Shown: positions 1 to 9,981, counted from the first letter of the stretch. The stretch is DNA of 64,000 nucleotides from Lacibacter luteus (GCF_004118265.1 NZ_SDHW01000007.1:214296-278295), one strand, 5' to 3'. Program-made: numbers and translations. The notes: generated from the letters alone by a model not told the origin.

Positions 1-641
1 AAACTTACATTGAGTATGCCGGTTGGTCCGCCACCTGCTCCCTGTGTTGCAAAGTGATTGATCACGGGAATTTCTATCCCATCTAAATAAAAAACATTTT
101 CACCAGGGCCACCACCACGGATGATAATATCGTTACGGAAACCGCCCACACTTCCTGAAGTTCCACCTACACCGGGCAGCGTGTTAATCACACGACTGAT
201 ATCGAAGTTGCCGCCGGGATTGGCTTTAATTTCTTCTGTCGTTAAACGTTGTACACTCAACGGTGTTTCCAGCGTTGCCGCTTTTGCAGTGCGCCTGCCC
301 GTAACCGTTACTTCGCCAATGGTTTTGATCTCTTGCTCCATTTCCACCTGTACGCTTATTTCGTTACCGGTGGTAAGCACAATATTGTAAAGGGTAAATG
401 TTTTATAGCCCACTTTCGTAAAAACAATGTTGTACGATTTGGGATCGATGTTGCTGATACGGAAACGGCCCAGCGAATCGGTGATGCTTCCGGCTTCTGT
501 CTTTTCTACGGCTACAGAAACACCATCAAGAGGCAGCTGGGTTGTTTTATTAATAACAGTGCCGGTAATAACCGCTTTGCTTTGTGCGGCCAATGAAATA
601 CAGGCAAGACTCAAAAAGAAGGACAGGATGATCTTATTCAT
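1..641 (-). CDS. TonB-dependent outer-membrane receptor, N-terminal part (runs off the window)
   Basis: Reading leftward from an ATG at 641, about 213 residues are visible before the window edge, so the C-terminal barrel is missing here. Residues 1-20 form a signal peptide ending in SLAAQ. Residues about 22-105 look like a CarboxypepD_reg-like beta-sandwich, with GTVINK early and VGYKTFTLYNIVL later. A TonB plug domain begins near residue 115 (ANPGGNFDISRVINTLPGV, then RGGGPGENVFYLDGIEIP). This layout is typical of Bacteroidota receptors that import large nutrients or siderophores across the outer membrane using TonB energy. The substrate cannot be told from this part, and no SusD partner is in view. 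It is divergent from the S9 peptidase gene at 724, sharing an upstream region of about 80 bp. Confidence 0.85.
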   Translation of the reverse strand, partial: MNKIILSFFLSLACISLAAQSKAVITGTVINKTTQLPLDGVSVAVEKTEAGSITDSLGRFRISNIDPKSYNIVFTKVGYKTFTLYNIVLTTGNEISVQVEMEQEIKTIGEVTVTGRRTAKAATLETPLSVQRLTTEEIKANPGGNFDISRVINTLPGVGGTSGSVGGFRNDIIIRGGGPGENVFYLDGIEIPVINHFATQGAGGGPTGILNVS

Positions 642-672
642 AAATTATTAGTTCCACTGGTGTAAAACATAG

Positions 673-700
673 TTGGGCGCAAATTGTTTAATTTATCTTG
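673..700 (+). promoter_or_regulatory. candidate promoter of the S9 peptidase gene
   Basis: TTG at 673-675 and TATCTTG at 694-700 are 18 bp apart. This resembles the Bacteroidota -33 (TTG) and -7 (TAnnTTTG) elements, with one T missing from the -7 box. Transcription would start near 706, giving a leader of under 20 nt before the ATG at 724. The match is by eye only. Confidence 0.35.
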
Positions 701-723
701 TACAAATAAATATAAAACTGTTC

Positions 724-3681
724 ATGAGAAAATTTCTTGTTGTGTTGCTGGCGGCTTTGCCGTTGGCATTACTCGCTCAAAAAAAGCCCCTCGACCATTC
801 GGTGTACGACCGTTGGCAGTCGGTGCAGGGCTCACAAATCAGTAACAATGGTAAATGGGTGGTTTACCAGGTAAGCCCGCAGGAAGGCGATGGTGATCTC
901 ATCATTCAATCGAACGATGGTGCTTACAAAAAAGTAATTGCACGTGGATACGGTTCTGTGATAACAGAAGACAGCCGTTATCTGATCTTTAAGATCCGTC
1001 CGTTGTTTAAAGACACACGTGATGCACGCATTAAAAAGAAGCGCCCCGATGAAATGCCAAAAGATACACTGGCCATTGTGGAACTGGGAAAAGAAGATGT
1101 GTGGAAAACAGCAAGAGTAAAAACATTTAAAACACCTGAAAAGGGCAGTGGCTGGGTGGCTTATCATTTAGATAAAGCATTGCCCGAACCACCAAAGCCT
1201 GCTCCTAAGCCTGATTCGCTTACGCAGATAAATAAAATGATGTCGATAGCCGATTCGTTGTTGCGTGTGGCAGATAGTTTAAAGAACAAAGCCAATGAAG
1301 CAAAAACGAAAGGTATGTCTGCATTGCAAGCGCCTAAACGGGAAGCAAGACCAGCTAACCGTCCTGCTGCAGATCCTGTAGAAGAGGGAACTGAATTGGT
1401 AGTACGCAATATGAAAACAGGCGAAGAGAAAAAGTTTGCCTTGGTGAGCGAATACTATTTCAGCGAACAGGGAAATGTATTGCTCATTGAAACAACAAGA
1501 AAGAATGCTGATACATTAAGCAAAGCAACTGTTTACTGGATGAACACAGCAACAGGAAAGATCGATACGGTGTTGAAAGGATTTAATGATGCAAAGAATT
1601 ACGCAATTGATGAAGCGGGTACGCAAGTGGCATTTGTTGCTGAACGTGACAGTGCAACTAAATCGCTGAAGAAGTTTTATAAACTCTGGTATTACAAAAC
1701 AGGAAGTGATAGCGCCCGTTTGCGTGCTGACCGTAATAATGCAGGTGTAAAGAGCGGCCTCACGGTAAGTCCTGACTATATCAACAGGTTTAGCAAAAAT
1801 GGTCAAAGATTATTCTTTGGGTTGTCGCTGATCCGTCAACCAAAAGATACAACGCTTGTTGAGTTTGAAACAGCACGTCTTGATGTTTGGCATTATAACG
1901 ATATGGATCTGCAGCCGCAACAGTTGCTGCAGGCAAGCGGTGAGCTACGTCGTAGCTATACAGCTGTGTTCAATGGCGATGCAACTGCAGCAACAATTTT
2001 GAGCGATGAAACAATGGATCGTTTAAGCTTAACACCCGAAGCAGATGCAGATGTTGCAGTTGGTTTCGACAGCCGTACCTATCGCAAACAAAACCAGTGG
2101 GAGCAGCATAATTACAATGATGTGTATTTGGTGAATGTAAATACAGGCGAACGTAAACTGATCGGTAAAAAGATCAGAAGCGGTAACATTTCTCCAACAG
2201 GAAGATTTGTGGCATGGTTCGACTGGACAAAGCATCAGTACATGGCTTACGAAACAGCTACGGGAAAAACATCGGTATTAACAGCCGATATTAAAGTGCC
2301 GTTGTTTGATGAAGATGATGATCATCCCGATGATCCGCCACCACATGGTACCATGGGCTGGCACGAAGCTGATGCAGCCTTGTATGTGTACGATAAGTTT
2401 GATATCTGGAAGCTGGATATGACAGGTAAAAACAAGCCTGTAACAATTACCGGTGGCCTTGGCCGTAAAAAGCAGATCACTTTCCGTAATATCGATCTTG
2501 ACCGTGATGCATTGTTTGTAAAAGATGGTGAAACATTATTGTTGAGCACATTCGATAATAAAGAAAAGGGTGGTGGATTTGTTAGCTATAAACTGGGCAG
2601 CAGTTTCAATTTAAACGAAGCAATCCCTGTAACTTATCCTTCAGCTATCAACGGATTTGGTGTGCAGAAAGCAAAAGACAGTGATGCGTTTATTTATACT
2701 GCCGCAACACCGCAAATGAGCGGCGCTGTTTTCACTTCAACTATTGTCAATGCACAAAACCATGCCGCTGCAAAACAGTTAAGTTTTATCAACGAACAAC
2801 AGAAAGATTACAACTGGTACACAGTTGAACTGCATAAATGGAAAATGTTTGATGGTAAAGAAAGCGAAGGCTTATTGTTTAAGCCGGAAAATTTCGATCC
2901 TAACAAAAAGTATCCTGTTATTTTCTATTTCTACGAAAGAGATACCGATACTCGTTACAACTACCGTACACCTGCACCAAGTGCATCTACTGTAAATATT
3001 GCTTATTTCACCAGCAATGGTTATCTCGTTTTCGATCCGAATATTTATTACAAGGATGGAGAACCCGGTGAAAGTGCATACAACTCCATTGTAAGTGCAG
3101 CAAAATATCTCAGCAAAATGAAATTTGTTGATAGTACGAAGATGGCGATACAGGGACAAAGCTGGGGCGGTTACCAGGTTGCCTATCTTATTACACGTAC
3201 AAAAATGTTTGCTGCTGCAGGAGCAGGAGCACCTGTTGCCAATATGTTCAGTGCTTACGGTGGTATACGTTGGGGAACAGGAATCAGTCGACAGTTCCAA
3301 TACGAAAAAACACAAACACGTTTAGGTGCAACACCATGGCAACGTCCCGATCTGTATATTAAAAACTCGCCTTTGTTTAAAGCTGATAAAGTAACAACTC
3401 CATTACTGATGATGCATAACGATAAAGATGGTGCAGTGCCTTGGTACCAGGGTATTGAGTACTTTACTGCATTGCGCAGACTGGATAAGAAAGTTTGGTT
3501 ATTGCAGTACAACGATGAAGATCACAATCTTGTTGAGCGCCGTAACCGTAAAGACTTATCGGTTCGTTTAGCACAATTCTTTGATCATTATCTGAAAGGA
3601 GCACCCATGCCCAAGTGGATGAAAGATGGTGTGCCTGCAACAGATAAAGGAATTGACTGGGGACTGGATATTGTGCAGTAA
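724..3681 (+). CDS. secreted S9-family (prolyl oligopeptidase/DPP-like) serine peptidase
   Basis: 985 residues from the ATG at 724, chosen because it is followed directly by a signal peptide (MRKFLVVLLAALPLALLAQ). The middle of the protein has beta-propeller-like WD/PD40 character. The C-terminal alpha/beta-hydrolase domain carries the S9 triad: nucleophile Ser813 in GQSWGGYQ, an Asp in HNDKDGAVPWY (about residues 900-902) and His934 in NDEDHNL. Such enzymes trim peptides in the periplasm or outside the cell. The protein is longer than typical 600-750-residue members because of an insert rich in Lys, Ala and Pro at about residues 150-240. It stands alone, divergent from the TonB receptor, and ends at a strong bidirectional terminator. 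Confidence 0.93.
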   Translation: MRKFLVVLLAALPLALLAQKKPLDHSVYDRWQSVQGSQISNNGKWVVYQVSPQEGDGDLIIQSNDGAYKKVIARGYGSVITEDSRYLIFKIRPLFKDTRDARIKKKRPDEMPKDTLAIVELGKEDVWKTARVKTFKTPEKGSGWVAYHLDKALPEPPKPAPKPDSLTQINKMMSIADSLLRVADSLKNKANEAKTKGMSALQAPKREARPANRPAADPVEEGTELVVRNMKTGEEKKFALVSEYYFSEQGNVLLIETTRKNADTLSKATVYWMNTATGKIDTVLKGFNDAKNYAIDEAGTQVAFVAERDSATKSLKKFYKLWYYKTGSDSARLRADRNNAGVKSGLTVSPDYINRFSKNGQRLFFGLSLIRQPKDTTLVEFETARLDVWHYNDMDLQPQQLLQASGELRRSYTAVFNGDATAATILSDETMDRLSLTPEADADVAVGFDSRTYRKQNQWEQHNYNDVYLVNVNTGERKLIGKKIRSGNISPTGRFVAWFDWTKHQYMAYETATGKTSVLTADIKVPLFDEDDDHPDDPPPHGTMGWHEADAALYVYDKFDIWKLDMTGKNKPVTITGGLGRKKQITFRNIDLDRDALFVKDGETLLLSTFDNKEKGGGFVSYKLGSSFNLNEAIPVTYPSAINGFGVQKAKDSDAFIYTAATPQMSGAVFTSTIVNAQNHAAAKQLSFINEQQKDYNWYTVELHKWKMFDGKESEGLLFKPENFDPNKKYPVIFYFYERDTDTRYNYRTPAPSASTVNIAYFTSNGYLVFDPNIYYKDGEPGESAYNSIVSAAKYLSKMKFVDSTKMAIQGQSWGGYQVAYLITRTKMFAAAGAGAPVANMFSAYGGIRWGTGISRQFQYEKTQTRLGATPWQRPDLYIKNSPLFKADKVTTPLLMMHNDKDGAVPWYQGIEYFTALRRLDKKVWLLQYNDEDHNLVERRNRKDLSVRLAQFFDHYLKGAPMPKWMKDGVPATDKGIDWGLDIVQ

Positions 3682-3692
3682 AAATGACTTGT

Positions 3693-3732
3693 AAAAGCAA
3701 AGGCGCAATCGTTCGATTGCGCCTTTGCTTTT
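3693..3732. terminator. bidirectional rho-independent terminator
   Basis: A 19-bp perfect inverted repeat (3693-3711 and 3714-3732) around a TT, GC-rich in the middle and flanked by A and T runs. It lies between the convergent S9 peptidase gene and the gene ending at 3746, so it can stop transcription from both sides. Confidence 0.9.
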
Positions 3733-3745
3733 TATGGATGAATGA

Positions 3746-4459
3746 TCATGCAGCATTCAGAAACTTTACAAAGCTCCGTTTCGCAATAGGTAAAAATGTT
3801 TCTTCTACAGGGTAGGAAAGATCTGTTTCTATACTGTACACTGCCGGATTAGGCAGTTCCATTTTTTTACGAATAAGTTCGCTTTTGATGTGTTGATAAG
3901 TGTTTGTGAAAGAATTAAGCCATGTATCGATAAAGTTTGTTTTGAGTGTGCGGTATTGTTCATCGTGCCGCTCGAAAAAACTAAGGCGGTATTGGTACAC
4001 ATTTGTCAGTTTGGTGTTTTTGTTTCGAAGAAATAAATAGCCTTCGGTTGTATCAAGTGGAATAATACCAACAGGTGCAATGAATATGCTTTGTTCAACC
4101 AGTTCGTAAATTTCAGTTCCATTGGTAATGGTCGTTTTCATACAATCGATAGAATAATGCATGATTGTTTCCAGTTCCTGCATCAGTTCATCATCTTCTA
4201 TCATCTGCTCGTATAATAACTGCAGTTTTTCAAGTTGTATACCGGTGAGTTTTTTAGGAAACTGTTCCTGTAAATATTTTTTGTTTTCACGAAACGCCAC
4301 CAGGTTGTTGTAATGAAAAATTACATCAGCTAATTGCGGGTAGAGTTTGGCTTCGTTAAAATATTTGTTCACTTCCTGCAGATAGGCGAGCAGCGTATAC
4401 TTCTTTAATTCAAAATCAATAAAGCCATCTGCAAACCAGGTTTCGGATAATGTTTTCAT
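3746..4459 (-). CDS. conserved-looking protein of unknown function, 237 aa
   Basis: A full-length open frame from ATG at 4459 to a stop at 3746, with codon use like its neighbours. No signal peptide or membrane segment is visible. The protein is rich in Leu, Glu, Lys and aromatic residues and looks mostly helical in the first 120 residues (for example KLQLLYEQMIEDDELMQEL) and mixed after that (FIAPVGIIPLDTTEGYLFL). I do not recognise the family. It is convergent with the S9 gene and divergent from the histidine phosphatase gene at 4532, with about 70 bp between the starts, so it is probably transcribed alone. Confidence 0.75.
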   Translation of the reverse strand: MKTLSETWFADGFIDFELKKYTLLAYLQEVNKYFNEAKLYPQLADVIFHYNNLVAFRENKKYLQEQFPKKLTGIQLEKLQLLYEQMIEDDELMQELETIMHYSIDCMKTTITNGTEIYELVEQSIFIAPVGIIPLDTTEGYLFLRNKNTKLTNVYQYRLSFFERHDEQYRTLKTNFIDTWLNSFTNTYQHIKSELIRKKMELPNPAVYSIETDLSYPVEETFLPIAKRSFVKFLNAA

Positions 4460-4531
4460 GCCTTGATGTTTTTACCGGGTGATTGTTCCTTAAATTTACA
4501 AAACACGGTTCTCTTTTTAAAACCTTGTTTT

Positions 4532-5038
4532 ATGTTTAAACAAAAAATCATCAACCTGTCATCAGTCTTAACAATTGCTTTACTGCTTGCTTCGTGCAGT
4601 AGAAATGCCATTTACATTGTACGCCATGCAGAAAAAGCCACCGCCAATGCAAACATGAGCAGCGATGTACCGCTTTCGGCTGATGGTGAGCAACGTGCAC
4701 AAAACCTGAAAAAGTTATTGCTTGACAAAAACGTGCAAGCTATTTTTTCAACACCATACATCCGAACCAAATCAACAGCTAAACCATTGAGCGATGCCAC
4801 ACAGGTAGCTGTACAATTATACTCACCAAAAGATACCACCGATCTGTTTATTGCAAGAGTAAAAGCAATTCAAAAAAGAAATGTATTGATCGTTGGTCAT
4901 TCAAACACTGTAGATGGTTTGGTAAATAAACTGATGGGACAACAACTCTTAACCGATCTTCCAGAAACAGAATACGATAACCTGTTTATTGTAAAGCGGA
5001 AAGGCAAGAAATATTCTTTCGAAAAAAGGAAGTACTAA
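4532..5038 (+). CDS. histidine phosphatase superfamily lipoprotein (phosphoglycerate-mutase fold)
   Basis: 168 residues from the ATG at 4532, chosen over an upstream in-frame ATG because it starts a lipoprotein signal peptide with lipobox LLASC (Cys22). The RHG-type motif is VRHAEKA, with catalytic His32. Later come SADGEQRAQNL, FSTPYIRT (the phosphate-pocket Arg region) and VGHSNTVDGL with the second conserved His. The short form resembles SixA/periplasmic phosphatases of this superfamily. The lipobox suggests anchoring in the inner leaflet of the outer membrane, facing the periplasm. The substrate is unknown. It is a single gene, divergent from the 237-aa gene. Confidence 0.85.
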   Translation: MFKQKIINLSSVLTIALLLASCSRNAIYIVRHAEKATANANMSSDVPLSADGEQRAQNLKKLLLDKNVQAIFSTPYIRTKSTAKPLSDATQVAVQLYSPKDTTDLFIARVKAIQKRNVLIVGHSNTVDGLVNKLMGQQLLTDLPETEYDNLFIVKRKGKKYSFEKRKY

Positions 5039-5583
5039 ATACATAAGTGAAAATCTGTACATAGTATTTACTTCAGGTTTAAATGCAAGTGATGGATATG
5101 CTTTAAAAAACGAACAGTTGTGAAAGGTGTTTGTAGTACAAACGACATATCTATGCCTGTAAAGTTTTCATTTTTGAAATAAGAGCTTGAATGAGAGGCG
5201 TTTGGAAATACTGTGGAAATTTCGTGCATTGCGTGAAAGTCAATGTGGTATTGAATTTGCGTAATTTTATCACAGGGAAAAAATAGTGTTTTAGCGTGGT
5301 AGTTTTGATTGGAAAATCAAACTGGCTTGGTTTAATTTTACTATAGGAATTATAAAGTACAATATCCAGTCCTTACAGAAGAACCTTAATCCGCCAGCCA
5401 TCGAACTAATTTAATTCCCATTTTTTACTGATGAATAATTAATGATGTTTTAATGAAACATTATTGATTGATGATTTGAACTTTTAAAAGGTTACAGGCG
5501 AAGTGTAAGCTCGTCTGTAAGAAAAGGTGAGCAGTTTTAAACGGTGTATTTAAATTAACAAACAATATCTAAAAAAAACCATC
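5039..5583. other. 545-bp intergenic stretch, no gene seen
   Basis: AT-rich DNA with stops in every frame and no convincing ORF, tRNA-like fold or strong hairpin. It probably holds the upstream region of the C1 peptidase gene at 5584, which starts after an A-rich stretch (AATATCTAAAAAAAACC). Confidence 0.5.
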
Positions 5584-7083
5584 ATGATTTTTTTTAAACC
5601 CCGTACCTGTGTTGCAGCAATACTCTGCGTAACGCTTTTTATGGTTGCCTGTAAAAAAGAAGCTTCCGATAAGTCGGTTGAGGAGTCTTCAGAATTGCAA
5701 CAAGTAAAAGCAAGAGGACTGGTAGCAGATAATCCGCAAACAGTAAGCAAAGTTCCCTTGATTGTGTCTGCAGATCTTTTAAGTAAAACAAGTGCAGACC
5801 CCACTCTGTTAATTGCATTAAAAGGAAAACCTGTTAGTACAACTAAAGATGCAACTCCCCCTGTTATAAGCATAACATCTCCATCGGCAGGCGCTACTGT
5901 TTCCGGTACTGTTGATGTTACAGTAAATGCTACTGATAATGTAGGAGTAACAATGGTGAGTTTAACCGTAGATAATGTTTCTGTAAGCAGCAGTACAAGT
6001 GCTCCGTTTACAATGTCGTGGAATTCTGCCTCTGTTACTAACGGAACACATACACTGAAAGTAACTGCAAAAGATGCCGCAGGAAATATATCTTCAAACA
6101 CAATACAGGTGAATGTTAGTACAGTAACCAATACTGATGTAATAAATCCTGTAGTAAGTATTACTTCTCCGGCCAACGATGCATCTGTTACAGGTACAGT
6201 AAATATTACTGCAACTGCAACAGATAATAAAGCCGTTAGTACAGTACGTTATAGTATTGATGGTACAGTTGTTGGCAGCAGTACAACTGCTCCTTACAAC
6301 TTTTCGTGGAATACATCAAGTGTTGTAGCAGGTATACATACAATTACAGTAACAGCAGTTGATGCTGCAGGTAATACAGGAGCACAATCGATACAGGTAA
6401 CAGTTAGTACAACTGTCTTACCACCTGCACCGTTACCTTCAAAACTAACCTTGTATATGCCTTCTGTTGGATACCAGGGAAGCGAAGGATCCTGTGTTGC
6501 ATGGGCTGTAGCTTATTACGCCCGTTCTGCAGAAGCCTATTATCGTTCTGGTGCTGCCGGTTACAGCCAGAGTGTAAATGTTTTTAGTCCTGAGTTTCTT
6601 TATAATCAAACAAAAAGTTCAATAGACTGCAGCAGTGGATCATCTGTACTTTCTGTTCTTGATTTTGTTGTAAGAAATGGTGTTTGTACCTGGCAATCGA
6701 TGCCATACACAAGCGGAAGTTGCAGCCTGCTGCCAAGTTCTCAACAGAGTTCAGAAGCTGCTTTGTACAAGATCAGCTCTTATTCAGCAGTGTTAACAAC
6801 AGATATTACTGCAATTAAAACATTGCTATCGCAAAAGCACCCGTTGTTGCTCGGTGTTTCAACCGATCAGCAATTTGATAATGCAGGCCCGGGTTTTATA
6901 TGGTCGTCTTATGGCCCTGCAATTACATCGCTGCACGAAGTAACTATTTGCGGTTACGATGATGCGTTACAGGCATTTAAAATTGTAAACTCGTGGGGAA
7001 CAGGCTGGGGCGATGCAGGTTATTCATGGATATCCTATAGCTTCTTATCGAAGCTGAATAACTATGTGTTCACACTTAACTAA
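5584..7083 (+). CDS. lipoprotein with two Ig-like domains and a papain-family (C1) cysteine peptidase domain
   Basis: 499 residues. Lipoprotein signal with Cys23 in LFMVACKK. Two Big_7-type Ig-like repeats follow, about residues 95-180 and 188-275, each with an ITSP start, a TATDN/NATDN strand and a DAAGN turn. The papain-like domain starts near 285: Gln298 (oxyanion hole) and nucleophile Cys304 in YQGSEGSCVAWAVAYY, His451 in LHEVTICGYDD and Asn469 in VNSWGTGWGDAGY. All catalytic positions are present, so activity is likely. There is no obvious inhibitory propeptide; the Ig modules take the N-terminal place. Probably a surface or periplasmic protease held by its lipid. Single gene, followed by a terminator shared with the convergent T9SS-cargo gene. 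Confidence 0.9.
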   Translation: MIFFKPRTCVAAILCVTLFMVACKKEASDKSVEESSELQQVKARGLVADNPQTVSKVPLIVSADLLSKTSADPTLLIALKGKPVSTTKDATPPVISITSPSAGATVSGTVDVTVNATDNVGVTMVSLTVDNVSVSSSTSAPFTMSWNSASVTNGTHTLKVTAKDAAGNISSNTIQVNVSTVTNTDVINPVVSITSPANDASVTGTVNITATATDNKAVSTVRYSIDGTVVGSSTTAPYNFSWNTSSVVAGIHTITVTAVDAAGNTGAQSIQVTVSTTVLPPAPLPSKLTLYMPSVGYQGSEGSCVAWAVAYYARSAEAYYRSGAAGYSQSVNVFSPEFLYNQTKSSIDCSSGSSVLSVLDFVVRNGVCTWQSMPYTSGSCSLLPSSQQSSEAALYKISSYSAVLTTDITAIKTLLSQKHPLLLGVSTDQQFDNAGPGFIWSSYGPAITSLHEVTICGYDDALQAFKIVNSWGTGWGDAGYSWISYSFLSKLNNYVFTLN

Positions 7084-7101
7084 ATGAGTTTTATAGATAG
7101 T

Positions 7102-7133
7102 AAAAAGGTGCTGCAATTGCAGCACCTTTTTTT
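7102..7133. terminator. bidirectional rho-independent terminator
   Basis: Perfect palindrome AAAGGTGCTGCA/TGCAGCACCTTT centred at 7116/7117, flanked by A and T runs. It lies between the convergent C1 peptidase gene and the gene ending at 7150. Confidence 0.9.
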
Positions 7134-7149
7134 ATTTCGGCCTCATCAA

Positions 7150-9981
7150 CTAATTTACCTGTATTAATTTGCCGATTGCGGTTTTGTCATTCACTCTTAG
7201 TTTGTATATAAGATTGCTTTCGGATAGATTTCTTGCATTATACTGTACGTTCTGTACAACTCCTGCTTTTATAAATCCTTCATACACTACACCAAGTCTT
7301 TGGCCCATTATATTGTACACTTCAAGTGTAGCTCTGCCGGAAACCGGTGAGGAAAATACAAAGGTTACTTTTGTATTGAAAGGATTTGGAAAGGCTTTTA
7401 CATTCAGTTCAGCTCCCACTGTTTCAGCAGCATCGCTTGTTTTAACAGGAGCGCCTGTTACTTTACTCAATTGATCGCCTGTAAGTTTATCTGTTGGCTT
7501 TACAATATTTGCCTGAGTTATTATTGGTGCAGCAAATTCAATTACCTGAACACAGCTGGCAACATTACCACTTGCATCAACAGCATACCATGTACGGCTG
7601 ATGTTAGCACAATTGACATTATTGTTTTGCTGAGGAGCATCTTTATAATAAACAATTACCGAAGCATTTGAACAAGCATCTGTAGCTGTTGCAGTTCCTG
7701 TATTTGCAGGCAGTGTTGATGCTCCGCAAGTTAATGCAGTACCCAAAGCAACTGTTCTGTTTGCAGGACATGTAATTACCGGTGCAACTGCATCTGTAAC
7801 AGTAATTAACTGTGTGCAGGTGCTGGTATTGCCGCAAGGATCAACAGCTTTCCATGTACGTGTAATTGCTTTTCTTGAACAGTTTTCAACTACCACATCG
7901 GAAAATGTTACTGTTGCTCCGCAGGCATCTGTAGCTGTTGCAGTTCCTGTATTTGCTGGCAAGGTTGATGCGCCGCATGCAATAGTAATATCTGCTGGGC
8001 AGTTTGTAATAACAGGAGGTGTGTTGTCAACTACATTAACGGTTAATTCACACGATTTTGTTGAAAGACCAGATGTGGATGTAAGTGTAATTCTGATTGT
8101 AAACTGGCTGTTGCAATTAAGTTGTGTTACAACATTTACACTGTTGCCTGTAGTTGAACCGCTGGTTGCAGCTCCGTTTGTATTTGGAGCAACAATAGTC
8201 CACTGTGCTGTAAAACCATCAGGTATTGCATCTGCCACTCCGTTGTTATCAGGATCGTATTTATAATTAGCAGTTGTGCCAGGGCATGGAGCAGGGCCTG
8301 TTACAAGACATGGAGGACTTGAGCGACGTATTTTTATTCGTACATCATCCGTGTTAGAACAACCTTTAGCATCTGTTCCTGTAACTCTGAAATCGTAAAA
8401 GTCGCTGATGCCAGTTAAACTGTTTACAGTAAATGTTGCAGTTCCATCTGCATTGTATGTAAATGTTATGTCATCTGCATTCGATGGATTCAGCTCTGCC
8501 CAAACAAATGTTGTAGGGTTTGTACCGCCCGTACTGGTAGCTGTAAAGTTTACAACTTTGTATTTGTTTGTATTGAGGTTAAACTCATCAACCACTACGT
8601 CAACTTCATCTAATTGTGTAATAGCATTAAATACCATATCGAACGGTGCGGTGTTGTCGTTTGTAATCAATCCATCAATTGTTGGCTTAGGATTTATTTT
8701 TCCTGAAACAGCTACACGTTCACTTTCACAATTAATACCATTTGCTCTGCAGCTTACATAATAAGTATAAGTACCTGCTGCACTGCCTGCAGGAATAGTT
8801 AATGTACTTCCGTCGGCAGAAACACCATCAGCAGCGCCTAATGCAGTACCACCGCTTGCTGCAGTGTACCATTTTGGACTGCTGCCTATACCACTGCAAT
8901 TGGCAGAAAGAACTAATGCATTTGGATAACAAATTTCGCCACCTGTAGGTGTGGGAGGAGGTGGAGTTATATTCAATTCGCCTGTTACTAAATCCTGTAA
9001 GGATGCATTGAGCGATTGAGAATTTCGGGTTGATAACAGGAAGGTTGAAAAGCATGGTTCAATACCAAGTGCTGTTAAATTAAGATCGCCTTCAAAAAAT
9101 GCGCCTGCATAAACAGTCGTATTTTGTCCGTTTACTTTTACAATTTTTGTGGTAGAAGGATAATCGGGCGAACCACCACTTGTTGCATATTGCCATGTTT
9201 CAACTCCATCTATTTCTACACGGCTGTAAGTTGGAACCGGAAATACTTCTGTATTTACAGCAGCGTTACCATAAGTTGTAGAAACACCCGGATCTATTTC
9301 GGTGATTACCTGGAAATCGAAGCCGGCCTGGTTGTTTGCTACAATAAGATTGTAGATTTTCATTTTAGGATGTGCACCGCCACCTTCAAAAGCACTTACA
9401 ATAAAAATATCGCCGGTATACACATTGTCGTTCGGGTTTGTATCGAGTGTGTGATTTCCAATAAAAGTGCTGGTAGAACCTGTTTTGGGTTTTAAACCTA
9501 CCGCATTTCTAAAAAACCAGAAACCAAAATTAGCATCACCGTTCAGCGAGGTTCTGTCGCCAAAAAAGTAAAGGTGATTTTCGGGATTAGCTTCGGTGCC
9601 TAAATTTTTCATAAAGGAACCTGCATTGGCAATGTCTGTTTTGTTATTGGTGTTACCAAGATTCCAAACCCACGTTGAAATAGGATTGGGGTCTGCAGAT
9701 CCTTGCGTGTATTGATCGTCTGAACTTGTAGATACATTAAACACATCATGTTCAAATCCCGATGAGAAATTTATATTGCTTAATAAGCCCGGCCATTCGC
9801 AAGGATTACCATCAATATGTGGACGAAGCAATGGCGGATTACACGGCAATTGTGCATTAAGGTTGAAATATGCAACTGTAAATAGTAAAAAAAAGAATGC
9901 AGTTTTTGTTGTAGATGCAACTTTGGACATAACAAGACTCACTGAGTGTCCGACGGTACATCGTTGGGTTGAGTTACTCAT
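7150..9981 (-). CDS. large secreted T9SS cargo protein with HYR-like repeats
   Basis: 943 residues from the ATG at 9981, chosen because it is preceded by an A/T-rich ACTAAAATTT typical of Bacteroidota starts; an in-frame ATG at 10050 would add 23 residues, and one at 9930 would begin the hydrophobic signal core more tightly. The signal peptide ends at FNLNAQ. The first 350 mature residues form a Trp- and Asn-rich domain. Ig/PKD-like regions follow, then two Cys-rich HYR-like repeats sharing CGASTLPANTGTATATDAC. The C-terminal 80 residues are a type A T9SS sorting domain (NPFNTKVTF, EVYNIMGQRL, KLIQVN). The product should be secreted by the type IX system and attached to the surface or released. 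Its binding target is unknown. Confidence 0.88.
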   Translation of the reverse strand: MSNSTQRCTVGHSVSLVMSKVASTTKTAFFFLLFTVAYFNLNAQLPCNPPLLRPHIDGNPCEWPGLLSNINFSSGFEHDVFNVSTSSDDQYTQGSADPNPISTWVWNLGNTNNKTDIANAGSFMKNLGTEANPENHLYFFGDRTSLNGDANFGFWFFRNAVGLKPKTGSTSTFIGNHTLDTNPNDNVYTGDIFIVSAFEGGGAHPKMKIYNLIVANNQAGFDFQVITEIDPGVSTTYGNAAVNTEVFPVPTYSRVEIDGVETWQYATSGGSPDYPSTTKIVKVNGQNTTVYAGAFFEGDLNLTALGIEPCFSTFLLSTRNSQSLNASLQDLVTGELNITPPPPTPTGGEICYPNALVLSANCSGIGSSPKWYTAASGGTALGAADGVSADGSTLTIPAGSAAGTYTYYVSCRANGINCESERVAVSGKINPKPTIDGLITNDNTAPFDMVFNAITQLDEVDVVVDEFNLNTNKYKVVNFTATSTGGTNPTTFVWAELNPSNADDITFTYNADGTATFTVNSLTGISDFYDFRVTGTDAKGCSNTDDVRIKIRRSSPPCLVTGPAPCPGTTANYKYDPDNNGVADAIPDGFTAQWTIVAPNTNGAATSGSTTGNSVNVVTQLNCNSQFTIRITLTSTSGLSTKSCELTVNVVDNTPPVITNCPADITIACGASTLPANTGTATATDACGATVTFSDVVVENCSRKAITRTWKAVDPCGNTSTCTQLITVTDAVAPVITCPANRTVALGTALTCGASTLPANTGTATATDACSNASVIVYYKDAPQQNNNVNCANISRTWYAVDASGNVASCVQVIEFAAPIITQANIVKPTDKLTGDQLSKVTGAPVKTSDAAETVGAELNVKAFPNPFNTKVTFVFSSPVSGRATLEVYNIMGQRLGVVYEGFIKAGVVQNVQYNARNLSESNLIYKLRVNDKTAIGKLIQVN

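Noticed and set aside
5550..6176. Leftward 208-codon open frame antisense to the C1 peptidase gene
   Set aside because: Mirror of the Thr/Val/Ser-rich Ig repeats, which leave few stops on the other strand.
7678..7985. Duplicated DNA at about 7680-7735 and 7925-7985 as a mobile repeat
   Set aside because: It is explained by two HYR-like protein repeats within one gene, sharing CGASTLPANTGTATATDAC.
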